In this document: positions 16,807 to 25,269 of the stretch, in pieces
Position numbering within the stretch: position 1 is the stretch's first letter
Layout: every line of letters begins with the position of its first letter
Origin: Bacillus mycoides
Lineage (GTDB): Bacteria > Bacillota > Bacilli > Bacillales > Bacillaceae_G
Length of the DNA: 64,000 nt
Direction of reading: 5' to 3'
Assembly: GCF_018742245.1 (NCBI RefSeq)
Contig: NZ_CP036132.1
Location: 3,467,001-3,531,000 of the forward strand
Position numbers and translations under genes: made by a program
Notes under the pieces: model-generated
The model's input: the letters and a program-made list of their open reading frames with translations, nothing else
Told to the model about the DNA's origin: nothing
Database searches by the model: none

Positions 16807-17610
16807 CTAAACTGTTCGTCTAATCCATTCCCAAACTAAACTCTCAAATAGATCAGGCTGTTCAATTTGCAAATTATGTCCCGCCATATCTAACACCGCT
16901 AATGTTGCTCTTGGGTAATCTTCAATAATTCGTACAATATCTTGATAACCTACTGATATATCTTGTCTCCCAGCTAACAATAGAACTGGTTTCTCATATT
17001 TCTTACGATGAAAGTCTAAAGTAAAAGAATAATTCTTTTGTAATCTTTCAATAAATTCATTATTAGCAACATCTAGACCCGGCTTAATCTCTTCTTTGAA
17101 TCGCTTATATGTATATTCATTCGCTACCACTGCTAATTCGCAAAATTCTTCCCTTTCGGTTGAAGTGAGCGTTTTTAAAAATTCCTCATCTCTTACAATT
17201 ACCTGTTTATCTGGTAGAAGTCTTTTTCCTGGTTGTGCTACAACAACAGGACATACTAATAATAATCCATTAACCCTCTCAAACATCTTTGAAAGTATCC
17301 CTCTAGCTAAATATCCCCCGTATGATTCTCCTACCAATAAAAATTCTTCAGCAGAAATGATTTCCTCAATAAATGTGATAAGCACTTCTACTATACGATC
17401 TGAACTATTTATCCAATCTGGAGCAGTCGATTTCCCCATGCCAGGTAAATCAATATAAATTCTTTGATAATCTTCATATTTCTGAAATACTGATTCCATA
17501 CACCTCTTCATTAACCTATGGTCAGGAGCACAACCATGTATGATAATGACTGGTTTACCTTCTCCCTCAATTTCATAGTATATTTCTGCGTCCTTAATCC
17601 GGCATATCAT
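16807..17610 (-). CDS. Alpha/beta-fold hydrolase
   Basis: Putative esterase or peptidase-like hydrolase, 267 residues, cytosolic. Seen: oxyanion region IIHGCAPDHR near residue 25, nucleophile elbow GESYGG near residue 93, the acid in GRQDISVGY near residue 214, and catalytic His in DMAGHNLQIEQP near the C-terminus. The complete triad implies activity; the substrate is unknown. Stand-alone gene between a phosphatase and a VOC protein. Confidence 0.85.
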   Translation of the reverse strand: MICRIKDAEIYYEIEGEGKPVIIIHGCAPDHRLMKRCMESVFQKYEDYQRIYIDLPGMGKSTAPDWINSSDRIVEVLITFIEEIISAEEFLLVGESYGGYLARGILSKMFERVNGLLLVCPVVVAQPGKRLLPDKQVIVRDEEFLKTLTSTEREEFCELAVVANEYTYKRFKEEIKPGLDVANNEFIERLQKNYSFTLDFHRKKYEKPVLLLAGRQDISVGYQDIVRIIEDYPRATLAVLDMAGHNLQIEQPDLFESLVWEWIRRTV

Positions 17611-17833
17611 AAAAAAGACCTCCCTAGTTTTATATTTATCTTTAAAGACAACTGTCTCAAACCAATAGGAATATACGTTCTTATTCTATATCTTTTCATA
17701 ACATTTTTTCAAATTTTAATTTTCAGACTTAAAAACCAAAAAGCTTCCTCCTAGTTTTATTTCTTAGAAGGAAGCCAATATATTTTTACCTTATCGAAAT
17801 TCGAAACCTTATTCTTATTTGTTTCATTACCCT

Positions 17834-18223
17834 TTATTCTTCCATTTTCATTAACACAATTCTCCAACCATCCGGATCCTCTATCGTTATCCCCTTATCT
17901 TTCCAATATGGATTTTCTGGTTCTACTTCATCGTATCCCATTGCATGCAGCCTTTTACTCACTTTTTTCATTTCACTATCCTCACGCATGTAAAATACAA
18001 GTAAATTGTCTTTTGTTGGAGCCGGACAAGGGCTTCCATCTATATGTCTTGTAAATTCTAAATGATACTCTTCATCTGGTAGACCGAACATGATCCCATC
18101 ATAGCCATCATGATCGTAGAATTCACCTATACGTTTTAAACCTAATCCTTTTTCATAGAATGCTATAACCTCTTCAAATTTATCAGTTGGACGTGCTATT
18201 CTAAACTTCACCCATTTCATCAT
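17834..18223 (-). CDS. VOC-family protein (glyoxalase/bleomycin-resistance fold)
   Basis: Small metal-dependent fold protein of 129 residues with two beta-alpha-beta-beta-beta units: FRIARPTDKFEEVIAFYEKGLGLKRIGEF and the C-terminal ITIEDPDGWRIVLMK. Candidate ligands are His in EYHLEFTRH and Glu in GITIEDPDGW. Members include glyoxalases, dioxygenases and fosfomycin-type thiol transferases; I cannot tell which. GGAGG precedes an ATGATG double start, so either codon may be used. Confidence 0.82.
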   Translation of the reverse strand: MMKWVKFRIARPTDKFEEVIAFYEKGLGLKRIGEFYDHDGYDGIMFGLPDEEYHLEFTRHIDGSPCPAPTKDNLLVFYMREDSEMKKVSKRLHAMGYDEVEPENPYWKDKGITIEDPDGWRIVLMKMEE

Positions 18224-18390
18224 GATTTTTCCTCCATATTAAAAATTAATTACTGTATTACATATTATTGTATATAATCAACACGTTTCTTTAATCCCTC
18301 ATTAGTATGAGAATAGCTACATACAAAGGTCTTACTTAATACTCTATAATAACGAAAAATTCACCTCATCTAGAGAGAAGTTCCCATCAT

Positions 18391-18548
18391 TTTATCCCGC
18401 TATTTGCGGGCAGTAAGACTACCACCTCAAAATTCGGCGAACGCGAGGGAGTTATGTGGGAGTCGGGCTGCCCGTAAAAGCCCGATTGATGAGGGCTAAA
18501 AATCAGTGGGGATGGACAAAACCCCACCTGATTAAAGTTTCACTTTAT
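18391..18548 (+). repeat. bcr1 repeat, full-length copy
   Basis: 158 bases bounded at both ends by TTTAT. It opens TTTATCCCGCTATTTGCGGG (a small hairpin), contains CACCTCAAAATTCGGCGAA, a GGGCTGCCCG block and an ATCAGTGGGG...CCCCACCTGAT hairpin, and ends AGTTTCACTTTAT. The same element is at 49687-49849. Size, ends and TTTAT borders fit bcr1, a mobile-type repeat known from the B. cereus group. The rest of the 584-base gap (18224-18807) holds only AT-rich sequence and the promoter region of the next gene. Confidence 0.85.
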
Positions 18549-18807
18549 ATGCAATTTTACATCTCCGCTTGCAAATCACTAAAAAACCTTTAAAATCTAA
18601 AGGATGACTAAATATACAAATTCTATCTGCATTCCTTATAAATTAAAAATTATTGAACTCAATACTTTTTCAATTTTAAGAAGTATTACATTCTTCATTT
18701 TTTTCTTATAAGCATGCTTTTTATAAGGAAATCTGATACAATCCTTAAGTAATATTAATATGTATAGATATTACGAATATAGTACATACTTAAAGAAGGT
18801 GATTTTA

Positions 18808-21528
18808 TTGAAAATAAATAAAAATTTACAACTATGTATATTAATTACAACGCTAATATGCTATTCAATCTATTTTATGTTTTTCTTTCTGTTCCCTACT
18901 CATTTTTCAAATTTCAATGTACGCTTCGCTTCACTCATCGTTGAAGTCATTACATTTATATCGCTAATTTACTCTATATATTCTAAAAAAGTTAGTTCAA
19001 ATCCTTTTTGGATATGTATTACAATTGCAATTGGTAGTTTTTTATTAGGAAAAGTAGTATATACGTATCAAGATACCTTTTTCGAACTTCCAATACATCA
19101 TTTTACTGTTTCTGATGTATTTTACATGTTTTTTCTATTCTTCTGTCTTATCGCTTTCTGCTATAAGATCTTAAAAGAATGCAATAAATGGGAAAAAGCT
19201 TTCTTTATTTGTGATATATGTATAGTACTTACTTCCATATTCACATTAGAATGGTATTTATTTAATCAGCCAAATTTAAATATATTCTCACTTTCACTCG
19301 GAGATATTTTCCTTTCATTTCTATATCCAATTGCAGATCTATTATTTCTTCTACTAGGTGTTAGTCTCTTTTTCCGCCCAACAATTTTTAAGTCCAAGCG
19401 GAAAATTTATATCTTTATTTTTGTATTAATTAGTTCTGCAACTTTTAACTATATTTATTTTTACTTAAATACCCATTTATCAACTGACACTATAACATTT
19501 TTACGTCTTCTATATAGAATACCTATATTGCTTATCGCAATAGCTGGGTCTATTTCAGAAGATGATAATAGCCATAAAAATTATTTCATTGTAAACCCTA
19601 TACTAGGAAAGAAAGTTTTAGTCGTATTTCCCTATCTTGCTGTTGCAATACTAATCGGGTTTACGTTAAAAGAACAAACATCATCTTCAACTCTCATTAC
19701 AGGGAATTGTATCGCTTTTGTTTTCGTACTTATTCGCCATTCTATTGTGCGTATGCAAAACGACACCCTAACAAAACGTTTACAAGTATTTAATGCTCAA
19801 CTAGAAGAAAAAGTTACTTTAAGAACTTCTGATTTAGTCCATAAATCAGAGGCCCTATCTCAGAAACAACAAAAATTCAAATCATTATATGAATATCATC
19901 CTGACCCTATTTTTACAATTGATTTAAATGGAGTATTCTTAAATGTAAATAAGGCAGGAAGCGTCCTACTCGGAGCACCAACAAACGAGTTACTTGGTGA
20001 GACATGTTTTTCTATCATTTTAGATGCAGATAAACATAAACTGATATCTGCATTAGAAAAAGTTAAACAACAAGAATCCGCATCTTTACAACTTAGTTCT
20101 CAATATAAAGATGGCTTTACTTATTTTTTATACGTTACCATCGTTCCTATTATGATAGATGGACAAATTTCAGGAAGCTATATTATGGTAAAGGATATTA
20201 CCGCACTAAAAAAACAACAAGAAGAAATAAAATATTTAGCATTCCACGATACTGTAACGAAAATTGGGAACCGATCCTTTTTCCATAGGAAGTTAAGAAA
20301 ATTTATAAAAAATGCTCAAACAACACAAAGTGAGTTTGCATTATTATATTTAGATTTAGATCGCTTTAAAGTAATTAACGATACACTTGGACATTCGTCA
20401 GGTGATTACATATTAGAAGAAGTAGCAAAACGTTTCCAATCATGTCTTCCATCACATACTCATCTGTCAAGAATCGGTGGCGATGAATTTACAATTTTAA
20501 TCGAAAACTATACGGACCATGATTCCTTATTCAAGTTATGTAACCAATTATTTGAAGGCATGAAAAAACCGTTTGTCCTACATGAGCATAAATTAACTTT
20601 ATCACTTAGTATCGGCATCGCTATATATCCATGTGGTGGAATTGATACCGCTACACTCTTAAAAAACGCTAATGTTGCAATGTATGATGCTAAGGAAAAA
20701 GAGCTTAACTCTGTCTCTATTTATGACGATGTAATCGCTAAAAAAATCGAAAGACGATTACGATTAGAGAAAGATTTACCAAACGCAATTCAAAATGAAG
20801 AATTGTTCCTTTTATATCAACCTCAAGTTGATAGCAAATCAAATAAAATTATCGGTGCCGAAGCTTTAATCAGATGGAGCCATCCCGAATTAGGTGTTAT
20901 TTCTCCGTATGAATTTATCCCTATCGCCGAAGAAACACTACAAATTATTCCAATAGGAAAATGGACATTACAGCAAGCCTGTCAGGAAATGAAACGTTGG
21001 CATACACTCGGATATTCTCATTTAAAAATAGGAGTAAATTTATCTGCTAAAGAATTTGAACAAGAAGACTTTGTAAAATCTATTTCTTCTACTTTAGCAA
21101 CTACAGGCTTACCAGCAAGTTCCCTTGATCTAGAATTAACAGAACGAATTGCAATGATGGATGAGAGAGAAACATTGATAAAACTGCGTACACTAAAAAG
21201 TTTAGGGATTCACATTTCAATCGACGACTTTGGTACAGGCTATTCTTCCCTAGCCTACTTACCTTTATATCCAATCGATACGTTAAAAATCCCAAGAGAA
21301 TTTATTACAATGTCTGAAACGTGTGAAGATGGAATGGAAATCATTAAAACGATCATCACATTAGCACATACATTAGGAATGTCTGTCATTGCTGAAGGTG
21401 TAGAAACGAAAGAACACGTAAATTTCCTTCAAAAAAATAAATGTCAGTTTATTCAAGGTTATTATTACAGTAAACCTATTTATACAAATGAATTTACTAA
21501 GCTGTTAGAAAACGGTATTCGTCCATAG
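18808..21528 (+). CDS. cdgF: Membrane PAS-GGDEF-EAL cyclic-di-GMP protein, CdgF-like
   Basis: Putative dual-function c-di-GMP enzyme of about 906 residues. Eight to nine hydrophobic helices (residues 10-310) are followed by a coiled coil, a PAS domain (about 345-465), GGDEF (about 480-640; RIGGDEFTILI intact) and EAL (about 650-900; GAEALIRW, NLSAKEF, ELTERIA, DDFGTGYSS, AEGVET and QGYYYSKP all present). The usual LKID strand reads LKIPREF. Start TTG at 18808 is chosen because GAAGGTGAT lies 6 bases before it; the frame is open 16 codons further up. B. thuringiensis/cereus CdgF has this PAS-GGDEF-EAL order, so the symbol is likely but not certain. Confidence 0.87.
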   Translation: MKINKNLQLCILITTLICYSIYFMFFFLFPTHFSNFNVRFASLIVEVITFISLIYSIYSKKVSSNPFWICITIAIGSFLLGKVVYTYQDTFFELPIHHFTVSDVFYMFFLFFCLIAFCYKILKECNKWEKAFFICDICIVLTSIFTLEWYLFNQPNLNIFSLSLGDIFLSFLYPIADLLFLLLGVSLFFRPTIFKSKRKIYIFIFVLISSATFNYIYFYLNTHLSTDTITFLRLLYRIPILLIAIAGSISEDDNSHKNYFIVNPILGKKVLVVFPYLAVAILIGFTLKEQTSSSTLITGNCIAFVFVLIRHSIVRMQNDTLTKRLQVFNAQLEEKVTLRTSDLVHKSEALSQKQQKFKSLYEYHPDPIFTIDLNGVFLNVNKAGSVLLGAPTNELLGETCFSIILDADKHKLISALEKVKQQESASLQLSSQYKDGFTYFLYVTIVPIMIDGQISGSYIMVKDITALKKQQEEIKYLAFHDTVTKIGNRSFFHRKLRKFIKNAQTTQSEFALLYLDLDRFKVINDTLGHSSGDYILEEVAKRFQSCLPSHTHLSRIGGDEFTILIENYTDHDSLFKLCNQLFEGMKKPFVLHEHKLTLSLSIGIAIYPCGGIDTATLLKNANVAMYDAKEKELNSVSIYDDVIAKKIERRLRLEKDLPNAIQNEELFLLYQPQVDSKSNKIIGAEALIRWSHPELGVISPYEFIPIAEETLQIIPIGKWTLQQACQEMKRWHTLGYSHLKIGVNLSAKEFEQEDFVKSISSTLATTGLPASSLDLELTERIAMMDERETLIKLRTLKSLGIHISIDDFGTGYSSLAYLPLYPIDTLKIPREFITMSETCEDGMEIIKTIITLAHTLGMSVIAEGVETKEHVNFLQKNKCQFIQGYYYSKPIYTNEFTKLLENGIRP

Positions 21529-21588
21529 TATATAGCTCTATACAGAATATAATCGGCATAAGTAACAATGAATTTGAACAACTATAGT

Positions 21589-21625
21589 AAAAAGGAAAGA
21601 AGATACCTTCTTTCCTTTTGTTTTT
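21589..21625. terminator. Convergent terminator between cdgF and the sugar operon
   Basis: AAGGAAAGAAG/CTTCTTTCCTT stem, 4-base loop, with A5 before and T4-T5 after, so it can serve both converging transcripts. Confidence 0.85.
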
Positions 21626-21640
21626 CTATTTAAATTTCTA

Positions 21641-22705
21641 TTACTTCACCACTTCATTTATTATATCTATTAATTGATGAATTCCCTCATCATTTGTTTT
21701 CTTAAATCCATTCATGTTTTGAATATATCTCTCCTTATTGGCATACAACTTATTTACCGCATCTGTAAATGTACTGGCGCTTATTCTATCTTGAAGTAAT
21801 ACTTCCGCGTACCCTTGTCGTGCAAAATAGTCAGCATTTAAAACTTGATCCCCTCTACTGGAACCATTAGTTAACGGAATAAGCAACATCGGTTTCTTCA
21901 AAAATAACAATTCAGAAATAGCAGTAGAACCCGCTCTGGAAACTACAACACTTGCCATATTCAGTATATGCGGCAACTCTTCGCCTATATATTCAAATTG
22001 CATATAACCTTCCATTCCAATAGATGGATCCACCTTCCCTTTACCACACATATGAACAATATTAAAACTTAATAATAATGTATCTAAACTTTTCCTTACC
22101 ATATCATTTATCCATTGTGCACCTTGACTCCCACCCATTATTAACAGTACCGGTTTATCTTGCCTAAATTTACAATAGCTTCTTCCTCGTAATACGTTAC
22201 CGCTCTCAATTTCTTCCCTTACAATTGGTCCTACATAAACCTTTTTTTCATTACTTACATTCTCCCCTGTATGAGGGAATGTTGTGCATAGTTTTGTAGC
22301 AAAAGGTAATGCTATTTTATTTGCTAACCCTAACGTACTATCTGGCTCACGTATTACGATAGGTACATGATTTAACCATGCCCCTATAACTACAGGAACT
22401 GAAACAAACCCCCCTGCCGAAAAGATAACGTCAGGCTTCATTTTCTTAATTAATTTATAACTTTGTAAACAACCGTTTATAATTTTAAAAGGATCTTTAA
22501 AGTTCTCCCAATCCCAATATCTCCTAAGCTTCCCTGTTGAAATACTATTATACTTAACATTTTGAACTAATAATTTTTCAATTCCATTTTGAGATCCAAT
22601 ATACTCAACTCCCCATCCTTTTTCCATAAATTTAGGAATCAATACCATATTAATCATTACGTGTCCGGCTGTACCGCCCCCAGTAAAGAGAATCTTTTTA
22701 TTCAT
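21641..22705 (-). CDS. MurG-like UDP-sugar glycosyltransferase (MurG paralogue)
   Basis: GT-B glycosyltransferase of family GT28, 354 residues. The N-terminal acceptor/lipid motif reads GGTAGHVMIN (canonical GGTGGH; one Gly is Ala, His kept). GGSQGAQWIND, the AGSTAISELLFLKKPMLLIPL donor-binding segment with the ribose-contacting Glu, and ANKIALPFATKLCTTFP are visible. True MurG adds GlcNAc to lipid I. This copy is the last gene of a UDP-GlcNAc-modifying operon, outside the division/cell-wall cluster, so it may use the operon's 6-deoxy sugar or another acceptor (inference). Confidence 0.85.
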   Translation of the reverse strand: MNKKILFTGGGTAGHVMINMVLIPKFMEKGWGVEYIGSQNGIEKLLVQNVKYNSISTGKLRRYWDWENFKDPFKIINGCLQSYKLIKKMKPDVIFSAGGFVSVPVVIGAWLNHVPIVIREPDSTLGLANKIALPFATKLCTTFPHTGENVSNEKKVYVGPIVREEIESGNVLRGRSYCKFRQDKPVLLIMGGSQGAQWINDMVRKSLDTLLLSFNIVHMCGKGKVDPSIGMEGYMQFEYIGEELPHILNMASVVVSRAGSTAISELLFLKKPMLLIPLTNGSSRGDQVLNADYFARQGYAEVLLQDRISASTFTDAVNKLYANKERYIQNMNGFKKTNDEGIHQLIDIINEVVK

Positions 22706-22726
22706 AACTTATATCCACCTTTATCA

Positions 22727-23065
22727 TTAAAAATCTAGCTTTATATTAATCTTTAACTCAAGTCCTATATCTTGTAAGAGATCTTTGATGAGTTCATAAA
22801 AATCATTTCCATACTCACTACACTCATACTGAGCAAAAACTTGAATCACATGCCTAGTTCTAGTCTCTAGTGCTGGCTTTATTCGATCAACCTTTTTTTC
22901 TTCCACATACGCTCGATATTGATTTATTGCCTCATAGAGGTGCAACACATGTGCTTCTTCATCTTTCCAATCCAGCGTATCAACAATCGAAAGAAATAGC
23001 GTACTTTGATTATCTATTGCTTCATAACTATTCATATACTTCTTACACCCTTTTTTATTTTTCAT
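22727..23065 (-). CDS. Small DUF6572-like protein
   Basis: 112 residues, acidic, no membrane segment. The pattern SIVDTLDWKDEEAHVLHLYEAINQ, then a charged linker and EYGNDFYELIKDLLQDIGLEL, resembles DUF6572, whose function is unknown. The ATG overlaps the stop of the preceding reductase gene (ATGA), so translation is coupled. An internal ATG at residue 11 is also possible. Position inside a sugar-nucleotide operon suggests an accessory or regulatory part, but this is only context; the family match is by memory. Confidence 0.65.
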   Translation of the reverse strand: MKNKKGCKKYMNSYEAIDNQSTLFLSIVDTLDWKDEEAHVLHLYEAINQYRAYVEEKKVDRIKPALETRTRHVIQVFAQYECSEYGNDFYELIKDLLQDIGLELKINIKLDF

Positions 23066-23973
23066 TGAATGCAGATGTCACTGTGCTTCGCATACTCAAG
23101 TACATCTTTCAATGATTGATGAAATTGGATTTTCGGGACCCAACCTAACTTTTTTATATCCTCTAACACTAAACTTTTATTTGAGTCACTCTCAAAATTA
23201 TCTGTTTCTTTTATAGTAAAGTTCAGCTGTGTTAATCCTTTATATTGTTCTAGTACATCTAATAAAGATCGTTTTACTCCTGATCCAATATTATATTCTT
23301 TTCCATTTATACCATCACGTAATAACACATGATACGCTTTAACTACATCACGTACATCTAGAAAGTCCCTACTATCTTTCAAACTGTTTACTTCAATAAT
23401 TGGTTCACTTTTACCCGACTCTATATCTATCATTTTTTTTGCCAGAATAGAACAAATACCATTCGATACTCCTGGACCAATTAAGTTCGAGGGCTTTGCA
23501 ATGATAATATTTGAATCCATTAACCCACCCCAAGCCTCTGCGACGATTACTTGCATAGTTTTACTTAAACTATATGGATTTGAAAATTTTATGTTGTTCA
23601 TACTATCTACTTGCAATGCAGATCCTATAACTAATGTTCTACAATGGGGTGCTTCTTGCTTAATTGCTTCTAATAAATATAACGTCCCTATCACATTAAT
23701 CTCCATGTATTCAAGAGCAGCTGTCCAAGACTCTATGACCGAATTTCTTCCTGCTAAATGCAATACATAGTCTGGCTTTATTTGTTTAATTACCTTCATT
23801 ACTTCGCCCTTATTAGTTAAATTACAAGTAATTCCATTCCTGCATTTTTCTCTATGTGAACGATTTTGAAACATAGGAATTACATGAAAGCCCTTGTCTA
23901 AAAAATATTGGCAAGCATGGCGCCCTGTGAAGCCATTTGCACCAGTTATTAAAAGGCTCACATTTTTTTTCAT
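23062..23973 (-). CDS. preq: NAD(P)-dependent 4-keto-sugar reductase/epimerase (UDP-QuiNAc-forming type)
   Basis: Extended short-chain dehydrogenase, 303 residues. NAD(P) motif TGANGFTGRH at residues 10-19; catalytic YSLSK in FSNPYSLSKTM near residue 133; substrate-binding RDFLDVRDV near residue 205. In B. cereus ATCC 14579 a neighbouring dehydratase/reductase pair (Pdeg/Preq) was shown to make UDP-N-acetylquinovosamine; this pair appears to be the same locus, so it should reduce UDP-4-keto-6-deoxy-GlcNAc. It overlaps the dehydratase gene by 4 bases and the next gene by 4 bases. Confidence 0.83.
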   Translation of the reverse strand: MKKNVSLLITGANGFTGRHACQYFLDKGFHVIPMFQNRSHREKCRNGITCNLTNKGEVMKVIKQIKPDYVLHLAGRNSVIESWTAALEYMEINVIGTLYLLEAIKQEAPHCRTLVIGSALQVDSMNNIKFSNPYSLSKTMQVIVAEAWGGLMDSNIIIAKPSNLIGPGVSNGICSILAKKMIDIESGKSEPIIEVNSLKDSRDFLDVRDVVKAYHVLLRDGINGKEYNIGSGVKRSLLDVLEQYKGLTQLNFTIKETDNFESDSNKSLVLEDIKKLGWVPKIQFHQSLKDVLEYAKHSDICIQ

Positions 23974-24956
23974 AGTAAAAATCCTCCTTTTTCTAACATT
24001 TGTTTCACCTCATGTTTTGCAAGTAAGTCTTGTTGAGAACTAAAACTCTTCACATCCACAAGCGGATAACTAGCATAATATTCTTGAAGTCCTTCTATAG
24101 GAATAGTCGGTAGTACCACAAAATAATTTTGATCAAAACTAATACTTGTTTTACTCTCTACCTCAGATAAAAGCATTTCACTTAATTTTTCACCAGGTCT
24201 TATCCCTACCTCTTTTATCTTCACGTTTTCTTTTTTTGAATCTTCAATCAATACTTTTGCTAAATCCGTTATTTTACATGCTGGCATTTTCATAACAAAG
24301 ATTTCCCCTCCTCTTCCTTCAGATGCTGCTTTAAATAACAATCCAACAGCATCTTCAATTGTTAAGAAAAATCTAGTCATATTTTCATCAGTAATCCCTA
24401 CCTGTGAAGACTTTTTAATTTGCTTTTTAAAGAGCGGTACCACACTTCCACTCGTCCCTAAAACATTTCCACCACGAACACAAATGAATTTTGTTTTCTT
24501 CGTTTGCACATTCGCATGAACCATTAACTTTTCACCAATTGCTTTTGTCATCCCATACGTATTTGATGGGTCGGCCGCTTTATCAGTTGAAACATATATA
24601 ACTTTCTCAACTTGCTTCTGGATTGATGCTTCAATTACATTTTGCGTACCATGTATATTTGTTTTTATAGCTTCATAAGGATAATACTCACATACTGGAA
24701 CATGTTTTAAAGCTGCAAGATGGAATACATAATGTACACCTTGGCAAGCATATACGAGTTGGTCTTTATCACGAATATCTCCAATAATAAATTTCAATCT
24801 ATCTTCATTTATAAACTGTTGCTGCATTTCAAACTGAACTGTTTCATTTCTTGAAAAAACTCTAATTTCTTTCGGTGATTTTTCTAATAGTTGTTTTATA
24901 AGTTCATGCCCCCACGAACCTGTACCACCAGTAATTAAAATTATTTTATTAAGCAT
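23970..24956 (-). CDS. pdeg: UDP-GlcNAc 4,6-dehydratase
   Basis: FlaA1/CapD-type SDR of about 328 residues that converts UDP-GlcNAc to the 4-keto-6-deoxy sugar. Seen: NAD motif GGTGSWGHEL, IGDIRDKDQL, the STDKAADPSNTYGMTK active-site block (Asp, Lys and the YxxxK pair), and the C-terminal GIRPGEKLSEMLLSE typical of this family. No membrane helices, unlike long CapD proteins. Start MLNKIIL at 24956 is supported by AGGAGG 7 bases upstream. First gene of a four-gene coupled operon. An orphan terminator lies 113 bases upstream. Confidence 0.9.
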   Translation of the reverse strand: MLNKIILITGGTGSWGHELIKQLLEKSPKEIRVFSRNETVQFEMQQQFINEDRLKFIIGDIRDKDQLVYACQGVHYVFHLAALKHVPVCEYYPYEAIKTNIHGTQNVIEASIQKQVEKVIYVSTDKAADPSNTYGMTKAIGEKLMVHANVQTKKTKFICVRGGNVLGTSGSVVPLFKKQIKKSSQVGITDENMTRFFLTIEDAVGLLFKAASEGRGGEIFVMKMPACKITDLAKVLIEDSKKENVKIKEVGIRPGEKLSEMLLSEVESKTSISFDQNYFVVLPTIPIEGLQEYYASYPLVDVKSFSSQQDLLAKHEVKQMLEKGGFLL

Positions 24957-25068
24957 TCCTTTTCCTCCTACCGGACATTTCATTAAAAATTGTATTTATT
25001 AACGCGATTGAATTATTTTCAATTGATTCAAATCATAATCGTCGTTTGTTACATTTAATTGACAAAAT

Positions 25069-25107
25069 AAAAAAACAGAAACTATTAAACATAGTTTCTG
25101 TTTTTTT
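25069..25107. terminator. Orphan terminator in the divergent region before the sugar operon
   Basis: ACAGAAACTA/TAGTTTCTGT stem with a 7-base loop, flanked by A7 and T7, so it works on either strand. No gene ends here: the 313-base region separates two divergent starts (24956 minus, 25270 plus). It may be an attenuator for the sugar operon or mark a short RNA. Nothing else is recognised in this gap. Confidence 0.8.
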
Positions 25108-25269
25108 ATTTCACTTCTTAACAGTAAGATTTTTTCATACTGTTTGCATGATAACTATATTACTTGTAGAAAAACACCGTTCATTTATTTCTTATACTCG
25201 TAATAAAATAAATAGAATGGTCCATAGCCAATGCCATGTTTACATTCATGAAAAAAGGGAGGTAATGGA

